Of a stretch of 64,000 bases of DNA, positions 55,484-64,000 are shown one piece after another; within the stretch, counting starts at the first letter, position 1; every line of letters starts with the position of its first letter. The stretch is from the NCBI RefSeq assembly GCF_000003195.3, contig NC_012879.2, positions 37,033,268-37,097,267 on the forward strand, written 5' to 3'. The translations under genes and the position numbers were made by a program. This DNA comes from Sorghum bicolor (taxonomy: Eukaryota > Streptophyta > Magnoliopsida > Poales > Poaceae). The notes beneath the pieces are model-generated. The model saw nothing but the letters and a program-made list of their open reading frames with translations. It had not been told where the DNA came from and searched no databases.

Positions 55484-56446
55484 CTAGGGGTAGAATCGAC
55501 GTAGCTGTTCGATGTTCCATGCGTTGGTGAAGATTGCCCCCTTTTCATCCGCCAACTTGTACGTTCCCGGCTTCAGGACCTCGGCCACCACGTACGGGCC
55601 TTCCCAAGGCGGAGTCAGCTTGTGGCGTCCTTGATTGCTTTGTCGGCGTCGTAGGACAAGATCGCCCACGTTGAGGTCCCTCTTACGCACGTGCTTGTCG
55701 TGGTAGAGTCGGAGTTTTTGCTGGTATCTGGCAGAGTTGAGGATGGCCATGTCTCGAGCCTCCTCGAGTTGGTCGACCGCGTTTTCTTGAGTCTCCTTGT
55801 TGGATTGCTCATTATACGCCTTGAGTCGAGGTGACCCATACTCGAGGTCCGTGGGGAGGACAGCCTCGGAGCCGTAGACCATGAAGAATGGGGTGTACTT
55901 CGTGGCCCTGCTTGGCGTTGTCCTTAGACTCCATAGGACCGAGGAAAGCTCCTCGACCCATTTCTTGCCGAATTTCTTCAAACGATTGTAGATCCTTGGC
56001 TTGAGTCCTTGCAAAATCATACCGTTGGCACGCTCGACCTGGCCGTTGGTTCGAGGGTGGGCTACTGCAGACCAGTTCACACGGATGTGATGTTGATCGC
56101 AGAAGTCCAAGAACTTTTTGCCGGTGAACAGAGTGCCGTTGTCGGTGATGATGACGTTGGGAATCCCAAATCGATGGATTATGTCGGTGAAGAAAAGGAC
56201 GGCCTGCTCGGAGCGGATGTTGGTGATGGGTCGAGCCTCGATCCATTTGGAGAATTTGTCAATGGCCACCAACAAGTGGGTGTACCCTCCTTTCGCCTTT
56301 TGTAGAGGTCCTACCAAATCGAGCCCCCAAACTACAAATGGCCAGGTGATGGGGATCATCTGAAGAGCGTGGGCGGGCAGGTGCGTCTGCTTGGCGTAAA
56401 ACTGGCACCTGTGACACGTGCGTACGAGCTCGATGGCATCTGCCAC
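55484..56446 (-). pseudogene. pol: T integrase, core and C-terminus
   Basis: Reads on from the zinc-finger part across a stop at 56456. It contains C-x2-C of the HHCC finger (R-T-C-H-R-C), core D in G-L-D-L-V-G-P-L, D in I-I-T-D-N-G-T and E in T-N-G-Q-V-E-R-A-N, so the D-D-E triad is intact. The C-terminal W-E-G-P-Y-V-V motif is present near residue 283. No chromodomain. It ends at 55484, next to the internal PPT copy. Confidence 0.9.
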
Positions 56447-56455
56447 GGCCGTCGG

Positions 56456-57394
56456 CTAGTAGAAACCCTGTCGAAAAGGGTTTCCCACGAGGGTTCGTGG
56501 AGGAGCATGGTGGCCGCAAGCCCCCGAGTGTAGGTCTTCAAGGAGTTTTCGACCTTCTTCCACGGTGATGCAACGCTGTAAGACCCTCGTCGGGCTTCGT
56601 CGATATAGCTCGTTGTCTTCGCCATATATCACATATGACTTGACCCGTCGAGCGATACGACGGGCCTCTGACCGATCTTCTGGCAGCTCGCCATAGATTA
56701 GGCAGTTGAGGTATGGTGTGCGCCAGTCGAACGGTCGGCCAAGCTGTCGTTCTACCTCCATCACTTCAGCCGCCATCAAGAGTGTGTCGACGGTGTTGGT
56801 TGGCTGGGCAGGAGCTGCATCGACGCCAGCCCCCGAGCCTAAGTCGACGGATGGCTCGTAGAGATCTCTCGAGAACGCGTCAGGTGGCACCGTGCCTCGA
56901 GTCGATGCGATCTTGGCGAGTTCGTCGGCTGCCTCGTTGTAGCGTCGGGCGACATGGACAAGCTCAAGACCATAGAATTTGTCCTCGAGTCGACGGACTT
57001 CTTTGCAGTATACTTCCATTTTCGGGTCGTGGCAGCTCGAGGTTTTCATTACTTGGTTGATGACGAGCTGGGAGTCACCTCGGACGTCGAGGAGTCGGAC
57101 TCCTAACTCGATAGCGATCTTCAGACCATTGACGAGGGCCTCATATTCTGCGACGTTGTTAGATGTGGCAAAATGAATCCTGATTATATACCTCATGTGG
57201 ACGCCCAAGGGTGAGATGAACAGTAGGCCGGCCCCGGCCCCAGTTTTCATGAGTGACCCGTCGAAATACATCGTCCACAGCTCCGCCTGGACCTGAGTCG
57301 GGGGAAGCTGGGAGTCCGTCCATTCCGCGACGAAGTCTACCAGGGCTTGCGATTTGATGGCCTTCCGTGGTGCGTAAGTGAGAGTCTCACTCAT
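56456..57394 (-). pseudogene. pol: T second RNase H (archaeal-type) and integrase zinc-finger start
   Basis: Residues about 42-170 form the additional RNase H typical of Tat elements, with acidic residues in order: D (Y-F-D-G-S), E (A-E-Y-E-A-L), D (R-G-D-S-Q-L) and D (E-A-A-D-E-L). About 100 residues of linker follow, then H-S-G-A-C-G-H-H, the start of the integrase HHCC finger. It stops at TAG 56456-56458 where the conserved G-F-Y-W-P needs Trp (TGG), and continues in the same frame beyond. This RNase H presumably replaces the decayed one attached to the RT. Confidence 0.88.
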
Positions 57395-57439
57395 GAGCTC
57401 GACCGACCACTTAGCTATTCTTCCTGTGGCCTCCTTGCT

Positions 57440-58006
57440 CTAGATTATCTCACCCAAAGGGAAAGACGTAACCACTGTGATGGGGTGACCAAGGAAGTAA
57501 TGCTGCAGCTTGCGGCGGGCGAGGATTACGGCGTAGATCAGCTTCTGTATTTGGGGGTAACGCGCCTTGGTCTCCGGAAGCACCTCGCTGATGAAATAGA
57601 CTGGCCTTTGGACCGGCAACGCATGACCCTCCTCCTGTCTTTCAACTACCACTGCCGCAATGACGACCTGGGTAGTTGACGCGACGTAGAGGAGTAGCAG
57701 CTCTGCAGGTTGAGGCGGAACCAGGACTGGCGCCGAGGTCAGCGTATTCTTCAGTCTTTCGAGCGCTTCCTCGGCCTCGGGGGTCCAAGAAAAGCGCTCG
57801 ACCTTCTTCAGGAGTCGATACAATGGTAACGCCTTTTCTCCTAGTCTCGAGATGAAACGGCTCAGAGCCGCAAGGCATCCCGTGACTCTATGCACGCCCT
57901 TGATGTCTCGGATCGGCCCCATTCTTGTGATGGCCGAGACTTTCTCGGGGGTGGCCTCGATGCCGCGCTGCGAGACGATGTAGCCTAGGAGCATGCCTCG
58001 AGGCAC
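57440..58006 (-). pseudogene. pol: T reverse transcriptase thumb/connection and degenerate first RNase H
   Basis: Continues the RT in the same frame after TAG 58079. It holds G-x-L-L-G-Y-I-V-S-Q-R-G-I-E, then the connection motif (S-R-F-I-S-R-L-G-E-K-A-L-P-L-Y-x-L-L-K-K). The following RNase H fold lacks the catalytic Asp expected in its first strand (L-Y-V-A-S-T in place of a D-A-S type motif), as is usual for Tat, where a second RNase H takes over. It ends at TAG 57440. Confidence 0.85.
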
Positions 58007-58078
58007 ACCGAAAACACATTTCTCGGGATTGAGTTTGATCCGGTTGGTGCGTAAGCAGCTAAAAGCGATCTCGAGGTC

Positions 58079-58705
58079 CTAGATCAGGTCTCCTCGCCGC
58101 TTTGATTTGACAACAATGTCGTCGACGTAGGCCTCGACCGTCGACCCTATGTGTTCGCCAAATACGTGGAGCATGCAACGTTGGTACGTGGCTCCCGCGT
58201 TTCGAAGCCCAAATGGCATGGTCACGTAGCAATACATCCCAAAAGGGGTGATGAAAGAGGTCCCGAGCTGGTCGGACTCTTTCATTTTTATTTGGTGGTA
58301 ACCAGAATATGCATCAAGAAAAGAAAGGGTTTCACATCCCGCGGTAGAATCGACAATCTGATCAATACGTGGCAATGGAAAAGGAACTTTTGGACATGCC
58401 TTATTTAGACTAGTATAATCGACACACATCCTCATTTTCCCATTCTTTTTCTTAACTAATACAGGGTTTGCTAACCAGTCGGGATGATGAACCTCCTTGA
58501 TGAATTCGGCCGTCAAAAGCTTCTGGACTTCCTCGCCAATGACCTTGCGCTTCTCCTCATCGAATCGGCGCAACCGCTGCTTCACTGGCTTGGAACCGGC
58601 TCGAATCTCCAAGGAGTGCTCGGCGACTTCCCTCGGTATGCCTGGCATGTCCGAGGGACTCCATGCAAACATGTCGGCGTTTGCACGGAGAAAGTCGACG
58701 AGCAC
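58079..58705 (-). pseudogene. pol: T reverse transcriptase, fingers and palm
   Basis: Motifs in order: W-L-A-N-P-V-L-V-K-K-K-N-G-K-x-R-M-C-V-D-Y (about residues 80-100), F-L-D-A-Y-S-G-Y-H-Q-I (about 130-140), M-P-F-G-L-R-N-A-G-A-T-Y-Q (about 165-178) and the catalytic Y-V-D-D-I-V-V-K-S (about 192-200). The metal-binding aspartates are intact. It is bounded by in-frame TAG codons at 58712 and 58079 and is otherwise uninterrupted. Confidence 0.9.
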
Positions 58706-58711
58706 AGCTTC

Positions 58712-60010
58712 CTATTTGGGGTCGAGGTCAGCGCTGATCGTCAGCACCTTGCCGTCGGAGTTGTTGGGGTCGAGCGGGATCTTCTTGGTTCCTTCTGCCG
58801 CCTCGAAGCTGCCCGCGTGGCGCTTAGGCTCTGGAGCCTCAGCGGCCAGGGCCTCGAGTTTCGTGACGAGCTCGGTGGAGTTCTCGACCGCCTCCCCGTA
58901 CTCGACGCACTCGACATCGCACTCGTACGCGTGCTCGAAAGAAGAACTGACAGTGATGACGCCTTTGGGTCCTGGCATCTTCAGCTTCAAGTAGGTATAG
59001 TTGGGTATAGCCATGAACTTGGCATAGCCCGGGCGCCCGATGATGGCGTGGTACGTGCCTCGGAATCCGACGACCTCAAAGGTGAGGGTCTCCTTCCTGA
59101 AGTTGGCCGCCGTGCCAAAGCAGACCGGTAAGTCAATTCGTCCTACTGGCAGTGCCTTTTTCCCTGGCACGACGCCATGGAAGCCGCCGGCGCTTGGTTG
59201 GAGCTTCCCTCTATCTATGCCGAGGAGGTCGAGGGTCTCGAGGTAGATGATGTTGAGGCTACTGCCACCGTCCATCAGCACCTTTGAGAGCCGGGTGTTG
59301 ATGATGATGGGGTCGACGACAAGCGGGTAGACGCCTGGGGCGACTACCTTGTCGGGGTGGTCTTCTCGGTCGAAAGTGATAGGTGTGCTTGACCAGCTAA
59401 GGTACTGGGGCACCACCATTCTTGCCGTGAAGACCTCCCGACGCTCCCTTTTGCGCTGCCTCGTGGTCAACTGAGTCAAGGGCCCGCCATAAATCATGTA
59501 GCAGTCGTGGACGGCGGGGAAGCCGTCGTCATCTTTGTCGTCCTCCTTATTGCCACCCTTCTCTTTTTTGGAGTCGTCACGCACATCTTTCTTGAACCCC
59601 AGACCGTCGAAATGTTTTTTCAACATGCGACAGTCCTTGAGCTTGTGGTTGGCGCCTCCCTTATGGTAAGGGCACGGCTCCTCCAGCATCTTGTCGAAGA
59701 TGCCTCCATCTGGAGGGCCTCGAGGTTTCTTTCGATCCATGGCGGCGACAAGGTTGTCATCGGAATCCTCCCGGTGGAACCGCCGTTCTTTCTGCTTCTT
59801 TTTGTTTTTCTTGAGGCCTTGACTGGGGGTCCCATCTTCATCGACGGGCTGCTTGTCTTTTCTCCCTTCAGAGCCGAAGAAGGCGCCGACTGCCTCCTCC
59901 CCTGCCGCATAGTTGGCTACTATGTCCATCAGCTCGTCGACGGTCTGAGGTCGATTGCGACCTAATTCCCGCACCAAGTCTCGACTGGTAGTGCCCGAGA
60001 CGAACGCCAA
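58712..60010 (-). pseudogene. pol: T Gag C-terminus and protease
   Basis: Residues 1-60 finish the Gag core. A Lys-rich segment follows, then a nucleocapsid-like C-P-Y-H-K-G-x-N-H-x-L-K-D-C knuckle variant (about residues 110-125), an acidic/Lys linker, and the retropepsin. The active site reads V-L-M-D-G-G-S-S-L-N-I-I (about 250), D-G-G rather than D-T-G, and the flap/terminal motif A-I-I-G-R-P-G is near 325. The C-terminal 100 residues form the PR-RT spacer. It ends at TAG 58712; same frame as RT. The captured fragment at 12188 derives from this region of a related element. Confidence 0.87.
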
Positions 60011-60076
60011 GATGACGTCGTGGTCAGGGATGTGCGGCAGCTCAGTGCGCTGCTTCGAGAAGCGTCGAGCATACTC

Positions 60077-60451
60077 TCAAAGAGTTTCTCCTGACTTCTG
60101 TTTGCACTTGCTGAGGTCCCACGAGTTCCCAGGCCGTATGTAGGTCCCTTTGAAGTTTCCCTCGAAGACTCTAACCAGATCAACCCAGTTGTGGATCTGA
60201 TCAGCGGGGAGTTCCTCGAGCCATCGACGGGCGGTGTCGGAGAGGAAAAGCGGGAGTTGCCTGATGATAGCTCGATCGTCTCCTCGAGCTCCCCCCAACT
60301 GACATGCCAGCCTAAAGTCGGCTAACCATAATTCCGGTTTGGTTTCGCCGTTGTATTTCGCGACGCTGGTTGGGGGTCGAAATGGACTGGGCAGGGGCGT
60401 GCTGCGGATCGCCCTGCTGAAAACCCGTGGGCCCGGTGGCTCGGGAGCCAC
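60077..60451 (-). pseudogene. gag: T Gag core
   Basis: The retrotransposon-gag domain: K-Y-N-G-x-T-K-P-E-x-W-L, then L-F-L-S-D-T-A-R-R-W-L-E-x-L-P and F-E-G-N-F-K-G-T-Y. It stops at TGA 60077-60079 in G-E-T-L-stop-E-Y-A-R-R, where Arg (CGA) is expected, and continues in the same frame. Upstream of about 60450 the gag leader runs in a different frame, so one indel lies between about 60450 and 60600. Confidence 0.85.
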
Positions 60452-61380
60452 CCGATCTTCGTCGCTGTCGTACCTGCCACCGCGATGTGCGCTGTAACCG
60501 CGCTCTTCCGCGTCCCCGTACCGGCGGCGTCGATTCTCCTCGATGTCGTGCCGTGCGTCGTGTCAACGCTGGTTGTCAACAGGGGGATGAGGGCGGTCTT
60601 TCTGCCTCGAGGTGGAGGTTGCTGATGGACTGACACCTCCTTTTCGTTTTGAGGCTGCTCGTCGCGCTTCTCCGTGGCAGCCCCTCGCCATCGAGAAGCT
60701 GAGCTTTCGGCTTGTTGAACCGCCGCCACCTGGAGCAATGTCTGTACCTCATCTTGAATGCATCGAGCCTGGGAGTTCGATGGCTCTGGCATGTTATGTA
60801 GTAGCATCGTTGCTGCCACTACGTTCTGGCCTGCTCGAGGGAAACGGCTGACAGGTTGCTCTGGCTCTGCGTCACCGACGATCTGTCGATGTACCTCTCG
60901 AGCGCGTCTGCGGACACTCCCGCCCGGCGGGTAGGGCAGGTCTTGCTCAAGGATTTGCTCGAGCAGGACGAGGCACTCGCGGTATTCGTCGAGCTTCATC
61001 TTGAGCTCCCGCAGCTGCGCGAGCTGCGCGGTTCTGTCTTCCTGTGTAGGGGGGTTGACCTGTCCGTCGTTCCCAGGCGTCCTGGGGTCTTCTCGTGCCA
61101 CGGGGGCTCGACCGCCCGCAGCAGCATCCTGTGTCTCGTCGGTAGTTTCTACCGCCCCGTCAACGTGATAGCATTCCCTTGTAGGGTCGTAGCTATCTGT
61201 CTCGGAGTCGGAGTCTGGTTTGGCGGCGTAGAAACACTCACGTCCCTCCTCCAGCAATCGCTATCTGAGGGAGGTGATCGTGTATCGTCCAGGGCCTAGA
61301 CGACGGAGGCCTCGTACCTGGGAAAGGTCCGGCTGCTCGGGCGCCGGCCGCCGCGCGCCAGAGCTACGCGGGAGGACCAT
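60452..61380 (-). pseudogene. gag: T Gag N-terminal leader region
   Basis: I place the start at ATG 61380 (M-V-L-P-R-S-S-G-A-R-R-P). The frame meets TAG at 61261-61263 (S-L-R-stop-R-L-L-E-E-G-R, a probable Gln codon) and continues as an acidic Asp/Ser-rich stretch, a coiled-coil-like helix near 60960-61030 (Q-L-A-Q-L-R-E-L-K-M-K-L-D-E), and a low-complexity Arg/Pro/Gln region. It leaves the Gag-core frame by about 60450-60600. This long, poorly conserved leader is common in Tat elements. Confidence 0.7.
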
Positions 61381-61901
61381 TAGTCTTTCTACGTTCATCT
61401 AGGCGTTTGGGCATATCGCCCTGGCGAGCGATGCCGCGGCGTTGTCCAATCCGAATGGCAGTGCCGTTCTCGGAGCGAACAACCCGTGTGGAAGTAGCCT
61501 AGCAGCGGTGGGGGAGAACGCGCGAGACGCGTCCCCTCCCGTCGTTGTGCGGTGCTGAGCCGTCGCGCTTGATGCCCCGTCGCACGGCGCTGCCGACCTG
61601 TGGCCCGCTTCCTGCCTTGCACGAGTTGTTGGTCGTGATGAGGCAGAGGGGCCGCGGTGATGATGTCCGCGCCTCTTCTTAGGCGGGGAGGCGTGGTGGT
61701 GTGGACGTCTCGGGGCTCCCGATCGTGCTGGCGCGACGCGGGCTCCTCCTGGTCCTCTGACTGAGAGCAAGATCATGTCGTAACCGGAGCCCGTAGACAT
61801 GAAGTCGAGACTTCCGAACCAAATCACCGTGGAGCGCGGAATCGGCGAGGCGAGAGTAGCCATCTGGAAAGGAGTGGGAAATCGATGAAAAACACGCAGG
61901 A
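61381..61901 (-). other. T 5' untranslated leader
   Basis: About 520 bp between primer site and gag ATG. GC-rich; several overlapping ORFs on both strands with skewed composition (Arg, Pro, Ala) and no family resemblance. Expected to contain packaging signals, none of which I can identify. Confidence 0.5.
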
Positions 61902-61919
61902 CCCCTACCTGGCGCGCCA
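61902..61919 (-). other. Primer binding site of T
   Basis: Minus strand TGGCGCGCCAGGTAGGGG, two bases after the 5' LTR. It has the form of a tRNA 3'-end complement (starts TGG); which tRNA needs a search. Confidence 0.8.
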
Positions 61920-61921
61920 AC

Positions 61922-62968
61922 TGTCGGTGTTTTCCCCACGGGGTGTCACACCAACGAGTAAATTTGTATGCGTGCTCCCTTTCCCAGATGGTGATGCAAG
62001 AAGACACAGGGATTTATCCTGGTTCGGGCAAGAGAAGGCCCTACGTCCAGCGGGGGGAGGAGAGTTTGTATTATCTTGCACCTAAGTGCTTGTACAGGGG
62101 TGAATACAAGCGTGGTATGAAGTGTGGAGCTCTACTACGTATGAGCGTGGTCTTGTGTCGTGATGTCCCCGCTGTTCTATTCCTGAGTCCCTCCTTTTAT
62201 AGTTCCAAGGAGAGACCCAAGGTACATGTATAGGCGTCAGAATAGAAGTCGATAGCAGTATGGAGCGCTGACCTACTCGAGGCTTCCGTACCGGCATGGC
62301 CTCGAGCCGTCCCGTCTTAATAGTCTGGTGATGATTACGCGTGCCTCTGCATTCTGCTCTGCGCGCCGTCTTGGATTGGTTCGACGGGTGCACGCTTGTA
62401 TGATCCGGCGGCAAATCCGGCGGAGTGGTTGGGATGTAGCCAGTCGACGCCCAACCCGTCCCCTGGAAGGATCTCTGTCTGGTCGAGGGTCAGATGCCGT
62501 ACATTGTGCTGATATCTGGAGCGCTGACTTTAGACGTCTCGAGGGGGTCCCGATTAGACGTCCCATCCTTGTTTCCCGCGCCCTGTCGTGCCCTGGGTCG
62601 TTCAGCGGGAAGGCTACAAAAAGATCGTTGGGACGGAAGCCTGTTCCCTATCACGCTTCCCGTGACCTGTGTGTTAGGTGGGGAAGCATTAGGCGCCTTT
62701 AATGCTCCGGCCCGCGTGCGCGCGTCAGGCGGCGGGCGGCGTCCTTGCGCTCGACGCCCCCCGGTTCGCGTGAGCCTGTTCCGTATTCGACGGTAACCGG
62801 CGCTCGACGCCTGATCGATTCGCTCGACGCTATTTCCGTCTTCGAGGTTGCGGCCGTCGATGGCGGCGCATACGTAAGATTAGAGCGTCGAATTGAGGGC
62901 CTCGACCGTCGTACGAGCAATCTCGTAATGCGCATCGCTGAGGGTACCCCTTACCGATACCCTCGACA
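61922..62968 (-). repeat. 5' LTR of T
   Basis: 1047 bp, same length as the 3' LTR with about 19 substitutions. TATAAAA on the minus strand at 62195-62201 is the likely gag-pol promoter. Confidence 0.93.
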
Positions 62969-64000
62969 GGTAGTAACAAGATAACTTGAGCATTTATTTC
63001 ACAAGGGGAAACAGAAATATTTTTGGTTATTCTCTCTCGGATTAGGAGCAGAATATTTTTGGGTGATTCTGGAGATGGAAATGGATGGATATATGTGGAT
63101 GGTACTTCCGGAGTAGAAGTAGCATATATGAGTGAACGTGCAAGTGAAATCTTGATTTAACCACATGACAAGCTCCTAAGGGTCTACACAGCTTGACCAC
63201 ACTCAATGCTCATAAGCAGTAAATAGTAAATGTGTGGCTCAAAGTCTAGCAAGCATGTATATATGGCTGTGGTAGGAATTTAAGCTCTCATCATACAGGA
63301 ACTCATCATGCAACATTTTAAAGATTTTCAAAGATAAAATTCTCCAGAATTCTAGCATCTCTAGGAACAGATAAACAGCAGCTCAACCTTCCCATATCGT
63401 ATCCGTTAACAACTTAGACTTCAGATCAAGTTTTCATCCCACAAGTTTAGGTCTAGGGCAAGCTTTAAATTATAACAGTTATATCTAAACTTGAGAGAGA
63501 ACTTAAAATTTGCAAATTAGACAGAGCAACTATTTATCATATCCATGCTTAAGTTTTATTTAGATACAGATTAGCATAGCCACTTAAACACACTAAGCAA
63601 AAGACATATATAAGCATAAAATCTTTATTTGGTTTTCCCATAGTTTATGTGTATTTTAATATTCTAAAATAATATAAGTATAAAAATAGATAGAAATACT
63701 TATCGAGGTAAATGGGGGTGCTCTCCCCCAAGCTGAATTTTGACGTAATTTCTCTTAATGTAGCTAGCAGGTGGCAGAGGTGTATTTGAAAGTCAGCAGT
63801 ATTCTGACAGCGATTAGAATGTCCTCCATCTGCCAGTCTTCTTGATTCTTAAATTCTGTGGAGCTCAAATAGACAACATAGCTTGTGGAACTGATTAAGT
63901 GTTAGCATAAATATCTAGCCTTTATCATGTTGAGACTTCTTAATAATTGTTACTCCCTGTTTTTATATTTTTTTTATTTTATAAAGCAGAAATGAAATAT
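62969..64000 (-). mobile_element. Element I internal region, upstream part
   Basis: Reverse complement matches about 32570-33620 (E2) and about 580-1610 (O). It starts with the right GGTAG target duplication of T and continues the sequence interrupted at 51462. The internal PPT copy is on the plus strand as CTCCCCCAAGCT at 63723-63734. Non-coding; the rest of the element is outside the window. Confidence 0.82.
63723..63734 (-). other. Internal PPT copy of element I
   Basis: Minus strand AGCTTGGGGGAG, identical to its terminal PPT core (50548-50559). Confidence 0.6.

Larger units (their letters stand above)
51463..62968 (-). mobile_element. T: complete Tat-lineage Ty3/gypsy LTR retrotransposon with antisense accessory ORF
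   Basis: 11506 bp between perfect GGTAG target duplications (51458-51462 and 62969-62973), both LTRs 1047 bp. Minus-strand order: 5' LTR (61922-62968), primer site, gag, protease, RT, degenerate RNase H, second RNase H, integrase, PPT copy, plus-strand accessory ORF, PPT, 3' LTR (51463-52509). The second RNase H and antisense accessory ORF are hallmarks of the Tat group. I counted about 19 differences between LTRs (about 1.8 %; roughly 0.7 My at 1.3e-8 per site per year). Coding frames are broken by in-frame stops and one frame change in gag, so this copy is non-autonomous. It lies inside element I. Confidence 0.93.

Overview
The window looks like an intergenic stretch of a grass (Poaceae) nuclear genome made almost entirely of nested LTR retrotransposons. 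I found no convincing host gene, tRNA or rRNA. The grass assignment is an inference from the element types (Athila-like, Tat-like and Tekay-like Ty3/gypsy families with very long LTRs); the species cannot be named from sequence alone.

Layout. 1-2492 is the non-coding 3' part of an Athila-like element (O, + strand) that starts outside the window. Its 3' LTR (2493-2990, resuming 11366-12178) is split by a nearly complete Athila-like element, E1 (2991-11365, +), with both LTRs, a tRNA-Asp primer site, gag, PR-RT-RNaseH and integrase. After it come a captured Tat-type protease fragment (12188-12427), a palindrome-rich spacer, and the first part of a Tekay-like LTR (B, from 13012). At 15716-25596 lies a minus-strand tandem LTR-internal-LTR-internal array (M) with no coding capacity. 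The 4628 bp to its left (11088-15715) recur at the same length and about 99.5 % identity to its right (25597-30224). A 5'-truncated Athila-like element E2 follows (30240-36126, +), with gag, two protease domains and a 3' LTR but no RT or IN. The end of the 5' LTR of B, a degenerate 5.2-kb internal region and its 3' LTR (from 41402) come next. A solo LTR of the M family (44377-47229, target duplication TTTCT) is inserted in that 3' LTR. From 49097 to the window end is a minus-strand Athila-like element (I), split by a complete Tat-lineage element T (51463-62968, target duplication GGTAG).

T carries gag, protease, RT, a degenerate RNase H, a second RNase H and integrase on the minus strand. It also has a plus-strand accessory ORF with its own TATA box between integrase and the 3' LTR. 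Most of its lesions are in-frame stop codons explicable by C-to-T change at methylatable CG or CHG sites. From LTR divergence counted by eye, E1 (about 1.3 %) and T (about 1.8 %) are recent, below about 1 My at the usual grass rate.

The most interesting non-coding signals concern second-strand priming. Athila-like, Tat and Tekay-like elements here each carry an extra copy of the core of their own polypurine tract (PPT) upstream of the terminal one; in E1 and T it lies about 150-180 bp after the integrase stop and brackets the post-pol accessory region. In the Athila-like and Tekay-like elements a stem-loop with a common CTC-N6-GAG type core sits just upstream of the terminal PPT, and its stem sequence changes while pairing is kept.
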